From contig JAGHCP010000047.1 in NCBI GenBank assembly GCA_021160415.1, forward strand, positions 1 to 5,212: DNA of 5,212 nt, written 5' to 3'. A program made the translations under genes and the position numbers. Origin of the DNA: Desulfurococcales archaeon (lineage in GTDB: Archaea; Thermoproteota; Thermoprotei_A; Sulfolobales; NBVN01). Shown one piece after another: positions 1 to 4,637 of the stretch. Under the pieces are notes generated by a model. That model was not told the origin of the DNA. It saw only the letters and a program-made list of their open reading frames with translations, and ran no database searches. The first letter of the stretch is position 1, and each line of letters opens with the position of its first letter.

Positions 1-635
1 TTGCTAAGCTATACAAAAAATACGATGAGGGAAGGGAGTACTCACCAGAGCTCTTCATAGTTGGTGAGGGAAGGTACGTCAAAGGTATTGAGGAAGCTGT
101 TAAGAACGCTGAGGAGGTAGGGAAGGAGTACGAGGTCGAGATACCTCCAAACAAAGGTTACGGTGAAAGAGACCCTTCAAAGGTGAAGGTTTTCTCACGT
201 AAAGTTTTCCTGAAGAACAACGTGGTTCCCGAGGTAGGTAAGGAGGTAACCATAGGTAACGCAACGGGCAGGATAGTCGCTGTAGGTGGTGGAAGAGTAA
301 CGGTGGACTTCAACCACCCGTTGGCAGGGAAAACACTGCTCTTCAAATTCAAGATTGTTAAGAAGCTTGAAGACCTCGTTGAGAAGGTGAAGCACCTCAT
401 AAAGAGGAGGGTCAAGAAAGTCAACACAGATGAAATCAAGGTGAGTCAGGACGAGGACGCTGGCTCGGTGGAGGTTGAGCTCCCCAAAGACATGAGGGTG
501 GCTGACGGGGTTAACATTCTGAAGTACTTAGTAGCTAAGGACATCCTCAAATGGATAGAGGGCGTGAAAGAGGTGAGGTTCATAGACAGGTTCAGCAAAG
601 AGGAGTTCCAGGGGGGCAGCAGTGGGAGTGAGTGA
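1..635 (+). CDS. FKBP-type peptidyl-prolyl cis-trans isomerase, long archaeal type (5'-truncated)
   Basis: A cytosolic proline isomerase and folding chaperone of the SlyD-like archaeal FKBP family. The gene enters from the left edge; the first full codon is at position 3, giving 210 visible residues, and the N-terminal part of the FKBP fold (an estimated 25-40 residues) lies outside. Visible landmarks, numbered from the first full codon, are YSPELFIVGEGRYVKGIEEA (13-32), the IPPNKGYGERDPS stretch (47-59) that leads into the insert-in-flap domain, and VDFNHPLAGK (101-110), the family hallmark that closes the catalytic domain. A C-terminal extension of about 95 residues, rich in Lys, Glu and Val, matches the long archaeal type (FKBP26-like) rather than the short one. 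No signal peptide or membrane segment is visible in the part seen. The last 14 bases overlap the aIF2 gamma start, suggesting co-transcription and coupled translation. The family call is secure; substrates are unknown. Confidence 0.93.
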   Translation, partial: AKLYKKYDEGREYSPELFIVGEGRYVKGIEEAVKNAEEVGKEYEVEIPPNKGYGERDPSKVKVFSRKVFLKNNVVPEVGKEVTIGNATGRIVAVGGGRVTVDFNHPLAGKTLLFKFKIVKKLEDLVEKVKHLIKRRVKKVNTDEIKVSQDEDAGSVEVELPKDMRVADGVNILKYLVAKDILKWIEGVKEVRFIDRFSKEEFQGGSSGSE

Positions 636-1851
636 GAAGAGGCAACCTGAAGTCAACATAGGCGTCGTCGGGCACGTGGATCACGGGAAAACAACGCTTG
701 TGCAGGCACTCACAGGTATATGGACAGCTAAGCACTCGGAGGAACTTAAGAGAGCCATGACCATAAAGCTAGGTTACGCTGATGGGGATATCTATGAATG
801 CCCGGGTCTTCCTGAACCTGATAAGTACAGAACAGAGCCGACCTGTGAAGGTGCGAAGTACCGTCGAAGCGTTTCCTACGTTGATGCGCCCGGACATGAA
901 GTATTAATGGCTACGATGCTCTCAGGCGCTGCGCTGATGGACGGCGCTATTCTGGTCGTTGCTGCGAATGAGCCATGCCCTCAGCCGCAGACGAGAGAAC
1001 ACTTCGCCGCCCTAGGTATCATAGGGGTGAAGAACCTAGTAGTGGTTCAGAATAAGGTCGACGTGGTCAGTAAGGAGGAAGCTATCCGTAACTACGAGCA
1101 GATAAGGAATTTCCTGAAAGGTACGTGGGCGGAGAACGCCCCAATAATCCCCGTGAGCGCCCTCCACAAGGTCAACATAGATGCAGTAGTTACCGCCGTA
1201 GAGAAGTTAATCCCTACCCCCGAAAGAGACCTCAACTCCCCTCCAATGATGTTTGTAGTTAGATCCTTCGAGGTCAACAGGCCGGGAACAACCCCAGAAA
1301 ACCTAGTGGGTGGCGTGGTGGGTGGATCGCTTCTCAGAGGGAGGCTTAAAGTAGGTGATGAGGTGGAGATAAAGCCAGGTCTCAGAATCCGTAGCGGGAT
1401 GAAGGAAGAATACGTGCCGTTAATCACTCGAGTCGTAAGCATAAGGTTTGGGGCACGTGAGTATGATGAGGCAAGGCCTGGCGGTTTAGTGGCGTTGGGG
1501 ACGGAGCTTGACCCCTCCATAACGAAGTCCGATAGGCTGGTGGGGAACGTTCTGGGTAAGGCAGGCACGGTTCCAGACCCCGTAAGAAACATACGGGTTG
1601 AATACAAGCTGCTTGAGAGAGTTCTCGGCACTAAGGAACTCCTGAAGGTTGCCCCTCTATCCAAGGGCGAGAGACTCATGATCACGGTTGGTGCGGCAGT
1701 GACTCTCGGGATGGTTACGAAGCTAGGGAAAGAGGAGGCAGAAATAGCGTTGAGGAGACCCACAGTCGTTTGGGGAGGTATGAGGGTAGCAATAAGTAGG
1801 CAGGTTCTGGGGAGATGGAGGCTAGTAGGGTGGGGCAAGGTAGTTGAGTGA
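622..1851 (+). CDS. eif2g: Translation initiation factor aIF2, gamma subunit (GTPase)
   Basis: The GTP-binding core of archaeal initiation factor 2, which with the alpha and beta subunits carries Met-tRNAi to the small ribosomal subunit. It has 409 residues, normal for the family. G1 is GHVDHGKT (17-24), switch 1 includes EELKRAMTIKLGYAD (40-54), G3 is DAPGH (88-92), G4 is NKVD (144-147) and G5 is SAL (179-181). Beta-barrel domains II and III follow from about 205 (MFVVRSFEVNRPG) to the C-terminal ISRQVLGRWRLVGWG. The zinc knuckle between switch 1 and G3 is odd: only Cys60 and Cys75 remain where related proteins have two CxxC pairs. The GTG at 622 lies 5 bases after a GGGGGG run (611-616); an in-frame GTG at 628 gives MSEKRQPEV and is equally plausible. 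Both overlap the FKBP gene, so there is no room for a separate promoter directly upstream. Confidence 0.97.
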   Translation: MGVSEKRQPEVNIGVVGHVDHGKTTLVQALTGIWTAKHSEELKRAMTIKLGYADGDIYECPGLPEPDKYRTEPTCEGAKYRRSVSYVDAPGHEVLMATMLSGAALMDGAILVVAANEPCPQPQTREHFAALGIIGVKNLVVVQNKVDVVSKEEAIRNYEQIRNFLKGTWAENAPIIPVSALHKVNIDAVVTAVEKLIPTPERDLNSPPMMFVVRSFEVNRPGTTPENLVGGVVGGSLLRGRLKVGDEVEIKPGLRIRSGMKEEYVPLITRVVSIRFGAREYDEARPGGLVALGTELDPSITKSDRLVGNVLGKAGTVPDPVRNIRVEYKLLERVLGTKELLKVAPLSKGERLMITVGAAVTLGMVTKLGKEEAEIALRRPTVVWGGMRVAISRQVLGRWRLVGWGKVVE

Positions 1852-1864
1852 ATCAAGTGAATCA
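1848..1864 (+). repeat. Short direct repeat, GTGAATCA twice
   Basis: GTGAATCA occurs at 1848-1855 and again at 1857-1864, separated by one base. The first copy includes the aIF2 gamma stop codon. It is probably a small slippage duplication in the 30-base gap before the PIN gene; no function is evident. Confidence 0.5.
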
Positions 1865-1881
1865 TAGGTCAATAGGCCAAG

Positions 1882-2277
1882 ATGAAGATCAAGTTAATAC
1901 TTGATACGAACGTTTTCCTACTTCTCTACGAAGGTATCAACCCCTTAGAGGAGTTAGAGGAGTTATTCGGGGGGAGAGCAGAGTTCTACACTCTAAAGCC
2001 AGTCATACATGAGCTTAAGAAGCTGTCGGGGAAGAAGGGCAGCAGGAAAGGTAGGGCGGCGTCTCTGGTTCTCGACTCAGGGATTTTGGGGCGTGTTAAG
2101 GTTATTGAATTCGAAGGTCGTTCCCAGAACGTGGATGAGTCGATCCTGGAGTACGTGTCAAGTAATCCAGAATTCGCTGTGGTAACGTTAGACGCCGAGT
2201 TGAGGAACCGTCTGAAGAACGCAGGCATTAAGGTCCTCACCTGGTGGAGAAGCATGCATAGATTCTCCACCGGTTAA
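1882..2277 (+). CDS. PIN-domain RNase, archaeal Fcf1/Utp24-like
   Basis: A small single-domain PIN nuclease of 131 residues, probably cytosolic and metal-dependent. The acidic quartet is present: Asp8 in LILDTN, Glu44 in VIHELKKL, Asp85 in NVDESI and Asp104 in VTLDAELRNRL. The KKGSRKGRAA stretch (51-60) adds a basic patch that could contact RNA. The sequence pattern and the position between aIF2 gamma and rpo7 fit the archaeal family related to eukaryotic Fcf1, which cuts pre-18S rRNA; rRNA processing here is inferred from family and context, not shown. A VapC-type toxin is less likely because no antitoxin gene adjoins it and the neighbours are all housekeeping genes. ATG 1882 is well supported, since a TAG at 1873-1875 closes the frame just upstream. 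The ribosome binding site is weak. The gap after aIF2 gamma is 30 bases, so co-transcription is likely. Confidence 0.87.
   Translation: MKIKLILDTNVFLLLYEGINPLEELEELFGGRAEFYTLKPVIHELKKLSGKKGSRKGRAASLVLDSGILGRVKVIEFEGRSQNVDESILEYVSSNPEFAVVTLDAELRNRLKNAGIKVLTWWRSMHRFSTG
2241..2273 (+). repeat. Inverted repeat / potential hairpin at the 3' end of the PIN gene
   Basis: GGTGGAGAA (2243-2251) is perfectly complementary to TTCTCCACC (2263-2271). One T-G wobble and one C-G pair extend the stem outward to 2241/2273, around an 11-base loop that contains the palindrome ATGCAT. It lies within the last codons of the PIN gene, ends two bases before the final A of its stop codon region, and sits about 10 bases upstream of the rpo7 TATA-like box. 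It could be an RNA 3'-end or processing signal, or a DNA site. No T-run follows, so it does not look like a bacterial-style terminator. A chance origin is not excluded. Confidence 0.5.
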
Positions 2278-2290
2278 AATACTTAAATAA
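2274..2290 (+). promoter_or_regulatory. Probable archaeal promoter (TATA box) for rpo7-spt4
   Basis: The A/T-rich segment TTAAAATACTTAAATAA contains a TATA-like box, best read as CTTAAATA (2282-2289), with the purine-rich bases AAAA just upstream as a possible BRE. Usual archaeal spacing would put transcription start near 2310-2314. That leaves a leader of about 10-14 bases before ATG 2324. It is the most A/T-rich spot in this part of the window and lies in one of its two largest intergenic gaps. Confidence 0.6.
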
Positions 2291-2323
2291 AGCACAGCAC
2301 ATACGTAGTAGGTGCTGAAGGTA

Positions 2324-2854
2324 ATGTTTAGGGCCGTCTCAATCGAGGACATAGTGCGAATACCTCCTGAGAGATTCGGTGAGGAGCTTGAGAGGATTGC
2401 ATACGACCAACTCAGAGATAAATACCTGGGGAGAGTGGACCCTGACTTAGGGCTAATAATAGCTATTTGGAAGGTTAAAGTCGAGTCAGTTGGCACGATT
2501 ATCCCCGGGGATGGGGCAACCTACCATAAAGCGGTTGCTGACCTGCTAACCTATTACCCTGTGATGCACGAGGTCGTTGAAGGCGAGATAGTTGACGTGA
2601 AGAAAATAGGTATTTTCGTGAACGTGGGCCCCGTAGATGCTTTCGCACATATCTCTCAAATAACGGATGATCGCCTAAAGTATGATGAGCTCAGAGGGTT
2701 GCTTCAAGGTGAGGAAACCAAGGTTACGTACGGCAGGGGAGATGTTGTGAGGGGCAGGGTGGTAAATGTTAGTCTAGCTCCCCCAACCCACATCAGGGTG
2801 GGTATGACGCTCAAGCAGCCCACCATGGGTAAGATTAAGGAAGGTGCTAGGTAA
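2324..2854 (+). CDS. rpo7: DNA-directed RNA polymerase subunit Rpo7 (RpoE')
   Basis: The larger half of the Rpo4/Rpo7 stalk of archaeal RNA polymerase, homologous to eukaryotic Rpb7; it contacts nascent RNA and aids open-complex formation and processivity. From ATG 2324 it has 176 residues. The N-terminal tip/RNP-like domain (1-80) shows IVRIPPERFG (10-19), DLGLIIAIWKVK (41-52) and GDGATYHKAVADLLTYYPV (62-80). An S1/OB RNA-binding domain follows (about 82-165) with EVVEGEIVDVKKIGIFVNVG and HISQITDDRLKYDELRG. I chose ATG 2324 because MFRAVSIEDIVRIPP aligns in length with the start of known archaeal Rpo7 proteins; an in-frame GTG at 2312 would add four residues. AAGG at 2318-2321 is very close to the ATG, while GGTG at 2311-2314 is better spaced as a ribosome binding site. 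Its stop overlaps the spt4 start (TAATG). The partner Rpo4 gene is not in the window. Confidence 0.96.
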   Translation: MFRAVSIEDIVRIPPERFGEELERIAYDQLRDKYLGRVDPDLGLIIAIWKVKVESVGTIIPGDGATYHKAVADLLTYYPVMHEVVEGEIVDVKKIGIFVNVGPVDAFAHISQITDDRLKYDELRGLLQGEETKVTYGRGDVVRGRVVNVSLAPPTHIRVGMTLKQPTMGKIKEGAR

Positions 2855-3072
2855 TGTCGGCCAGAAGGTCTAGGAAAGCTCCTTTCAAGGCATGCACTAA
2901 ATGTAAAGCACTAGTTCCTCACGAGGTGACTAAATGCCCGATCTGCGGCAATGAGTCCTTCACGGAGAATTGGTCTGGCGTCATAATAGTGTTGGACCCT
3001 GAGAACTCAAAGATAGCTAAGTCCTTAGGCATAAAGAAGAAGGGCAAATACGCTATTAGGCTTGGGGCCTGA
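2854..3072 (+). CDS. spt4: Transcription elongation factor Spt4 (RpoE'')
   Basis: A small zinc protein of 72 residues that pairs with Spt5 (NusG family) to form the clamp-binding elongation factor of archaeal RNA polymerase. One zinc site is visible, Cys14-x2-Cys17 and Cys28-x2-Cys31, followed by the Spt5-contact region FTENWSGVIIVLDPENSKIA (36-55) and the ending LGIKKKGKYAIRLGA. The N-terminal ten residues are strongly basic. The ATG shares one base with the rpo7 stop codon, and AAGGTG at 2841-2846 gives a well-spaced ribosome binding site inside the rpo7 coding sequence, so the two are almost certainly translated from one mRNA. The length is typical of the family. Spt5 is not encoded in the window. 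Confidence 0.97.
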   Translation: MSARRSRKAPFKACTKCKALVPHEVTKCPICGNESFTENWSGVIIVLDPENSKIAKSLGIKKKGKYAIRLGA

Positions 3073-3085
3073 GGAAATTTATAAG
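3071..3085 (+). promoter_or_regulatory. Probable archaeal promoter (BRE and TATA box) for rps24e operon
   Basis: GAGGAAA (3071-3077, BRE-like) followed by TTTATAAG (3078-3085) is a near-ideal archaeal promoter, placed directly at the end of spt4. Standard spacing predicts transcription start near 3105-3108, leaving a very short leader before GTG 3120. It probably drives S24e, S27ae, Kae1 and Bud32. Confidence 0.78.
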
Positions 3086-3104
3086 CAGGTCTTAAGTACG
3101 TTAG

Positions 3105-3111
3105 AGGGGTG
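3105..3111 (+). promoter_or_regulatory. Ribosome binding site for rps24e (AGGGGTG)
   Basis: The AGGGGTG-type sequence lies 8 bases before GTG 3120 and supports that start over the downstream TTG at 3153. The predicted transcription start falls at or just before it, so the leader would hold little besides this site. Confidence 0.6.
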
Positions 3112-3119
3112 CGTAGAGA

Positions 3120-3440
3120 GTGACGGAGTCCGCGTCGCTGAAGACCGCGTCGTTGGAGGATGGTTCAGTCCTTCATGTTTTAGAGGAGAGACATAACAAG
3201 GTGATCGGGAGGCTTGAGATTTCAGGCGTGGTAACCCACGTTGGTAAAGGCACTCCCTCAAGGGGGGTTGTGCGCTCAGCGATAGCCAAGATTTACGGGA
3301 AAGATGAAAGCTTAGTCGTTATTAAGTACATTAAAAGCGAATACGGGATGGGTAGGTCGAAAATCAAGGCCCACATATATGAGAATGAAGACCGGCTTAA
3401 GCTGTTTGAACCGGACTACATTCTGAAGAGGGGTGAGTAA
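3120..3440 (+). CDS. rps24e: 30S ribosomal protein S24e
   Basis: A small-subunit ribosomal protein shared by archaea and eukaryotes, with 106 residues. The family signature is clear: LEERHNKVIGRLEISGVVTH (21-40), GKGTPSRGVVRSAIAKIYG (42-60), VVIKYIKSEYGMGRSKIKAH (66-85) and the closing YENEDRLKLFEPDYILKR. The protein starts with GTG; the first 17 residues before the conserved core are rich in Ser, Ala and Thr, and related crenarchaeal proteins have a comparable lead-in. The C-terminus ends soon after the conserved EPDYILKR segment, without a long basic tail. It follows its own promoter and directly overlaps the S27ae start by one base, forming a ribosomal gene pair that is a common arrangement in archaea. 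Confidence 0.96.
   Translation: MTESASLKTASLEDGSVLHVLEERHNKVIGRLEISGVVTHVGKGTPSRGVVRSAIAKIYGKDESLVVIKYIKSEYGMGRSKIKAHIYENEDRLKLFEPDYILKRGE
3432..3436 (+). promoter_or_regulatory. Ribosome binding site for rps27ae (GGTGA)
   Basis: A perfect archaeal GGTGA motif, part of GAGGGGTGAG, sits three bases before ATG 3440 and within the last codons of rps24e. It supports this start for the short S27ae gene and suggests coupled translation, although the spacing is tight. Confidence 0.65.
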
Positions 3441-3613
3441 TGGCGGAGAGGCACAAGCTCTACGAATATGATTACTCGACGGGCAAGATAAGGCTCAAGA
3501 ACAAGGTATGCCCCAAATGCGGGAGGGTAATGGCGTTCCATAAACACCCGGTGCCGAGGTGGCACTGCGGTTACTGCGGATACGTCGAGTATGTGAGGAA
3601 GCCGCAGGACTGA
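3440..3613 (+). CDS. rps27ae: 30S ribosomal protein S27ae (zinc protein)
   Basis: A short ribosomal protein of 57 residues. The translation begins MAERHKLYEYDYSTGKIRLK and contains one zinc ribbon, Cys24-x2-Cys27 (VCPKCGRVMAFH) and Cys43-x2-Cys46 (WHCGYCGYVEYV). HPVPRWHCGYCGY is characteristic of the family. Eukaryotic homologues are made as ubiquitin fusions; here, as usual in archaea, there is no ubiquitin part. The gene overlaps the rps24e stop by one base and is followed by Kae1 after only five bases. It is easily missed because of its size and because a longer reading frame in another phase covers its 3' half. Confidence 0.96.
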   Translation: MAERHKLYEYDYSTGKIRLKNKVCPKCGRVMAFHKHPVPRWHCGYCGYVEYVRKPQD

Positions 3614-3618
3614 ACAGA

Positions 3619-4623
3619 ATGATTGTGTTGGGAATTGAGTCCTCTGCACACACCTTCGGTGCCTCCGTGGTTCAGGACTCAGAGCCCTACATACTGTCCG
3701 ATGTCAGGCGGAAATATGTCCCTGAGAAGGGAGGGATACACCCTAAAGAGGCTTCCCTACATCACATAACGCACGGACCTCAAGCAGTACGGGAAGCACT
3801 GAGAGCTGCTGGAGTTTCCCCTAAAGATCTTGACGGTATAGCGGTAGCTCTCGGCCCTGGATTGGGACCCTGCTTAAGGGTTGGTGCTACATTCGCTAGG
3901 GCATTAGCAGCATATTTCAGGAAGCCGTTAATACCGGTGAATCATGCGGTGGCGCATATTGAGATAGGGAGGCTTTTCTCAGGATTTCATGATCCATTAG
4001 TGGTTTACCTCTCAGGAGGTAATACGATAATAGCGGCTTACGCTGAGGGGAGATACAGAATTTTCGGCGAGACGCTCGACATCGCTTTAGGGAACTTCAT
4101 AGATACGCTTGCTAGGGAGTTAGGACTCGCCCCTCCATATATTATTGAAGGCAGGCATGTTTTAGAATTATGTGCCGAGAAAGGCAGTAAATTCATAGAG
4201 GAGTTGCCCTACATTGTTAAGGGCCAGGATGTCTCATTCTCGGGGCTTCTTACAGCAGCTCTAAGACTTGCTGCGTCAAAGAGGGTTAGTAAGGAAGATA
4301 TCTGCTTGACTTCCGTGGAGATCGCATACTCATCAATTGTTGAGGTTGCTGAGAGGGGTTTAGCTCACACCGGAAAGAAGGAGGTTCTCTTAGTGGGGGG
4401 CGTAGCGGCAAGCCCGATGCTCAAAGGCAAGTTTGAGGCTATGTGTAGGAGTAGAGGGGTTAAGCTCTCTGTGGTTCCCCCTAAATACGCGGTGGATAAC
4501 GGTGCAATGATTGCTTGGACAGGGCTTCTTGCCCTAAGGCACGGCGTAACTGTTAGTCCTGAAGAGGCGTACGTCAATCAGAGATGGAAGCTTGATGGGG
4601 TGGACCTCCCTTGGATGGGCTGA
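3619..4623 (+). CDS. kae1: KEOPS complex subunit Kae1, tRNA threonylcarbamoyladenosine synthesis
   Basis: The catalytic subunit of KEOPS, which transfers threonylcarbamoyl from TC-AMP to A37 of ANN-decoding tRNAs (t6A). It has 334 residues, normal for archaeal Kae1. ASKHA-fold motifs are present: GIESSAHTFG (5-14), GGIHPKEA (38-45), GPGLGPCLRVG (79-89), metal-binding His109 and His113 in NHAVAHIEIG, Tyr130 with SGGN (132-135), FGETLDIALGN (149-159), SFSGLLTAALR (206-216), VGGVAAS (259-265) and DNGAMIA (293-299) with the metal ligand Asp293. Two segments differ from the euryarchaeal form: GLAPPYIIEG (169-178) replaces the GxPGGP segment, and GGVAAS-P replaces GGVAAN; I recall the first from Sulfolobales Kae1. 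ATG 3619 was chosen because MIVLGIESSAH is the family N-terminus; the upstream in-frame ATG at 3559 would add 20 unrelated residues within rps27ae. Bud32 follows after 14 bases. Confidence 0.97.
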   Translation: MIVLGIESSAHTFGASVVQDSEPYILSDVRRKYVPEKGGIHPKEASLHHITHGPQAVREALRAAGVSPKDLDGIAVALGPGLGPCLRVGATFARALAAYFRKPLIPVNHAVAHIEIGRLFSGFHDPLVVYLSGGNTIIAAYAEGRYRIFGETLDIALGNFIDTLARELGLAPPYIIEGRHVLELCAEKGSKFIEELPYIVKGQDVSFSGLLTAALRLAASKRVSKEDICLTSVEIAYSSIVEVAERGLAHTGKKEVLLVGGVAASPMLKGKFEAMCRSRGVKLSVVPPKYAVDNGAMIAWTGLLALRHGVTVSPEEAYVNQRWKLDGVDLPWMG

Positions 4624-4637
4624 GGGTTAAATTACTG

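Noticed and set aside
183..635. Separate 150-residue protein starting at GTG 183
   Set aside because: The frame is open to the left edge and encodes clear FKBP sequence before 183, so this is an internal valine of a gene that begins outside the window.
1092..1865. Long open frame of 257 codons on the - strand opposite aIF2 gamma
   Set aside because: It lies fully antisense to a well-conserved gene. Its translation is rich in Ser, Thr, Pro and Leu without recognisable motifs, as expected from the reverse complement of coding sequence.
1882..2277. PIN protein as a VapC toxin of a toxin-antitoxin pair
   Set aside because: No small antitoxin gene precedes it within the 30-base gap, and it sits among core translation and transcription genes in the usual place of the Fcf1-like family.
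2188..2496. 102-codon - strand frame across the PIN-rpo7 boundary
   Set aside because: It is antisense to parts of two recognised genes and to the promoter region, with no family resemblance.
3559..3618. 20-residue N-terminal extension of Kae1 from ATG 3559
   Set aside because: The extension overlaps rps27ae in another frame and resembles no Kae1 N-terminus. The family start matches MIVLGIESSAH at 3619.
3416..3649. 77-codon frame on the - strand across rps27ae
   Set aside because: It is antisense to S27ae and the start of Kae1, both firmly identified. The product has no family features and there is no promoter or ribosome binding site for it.
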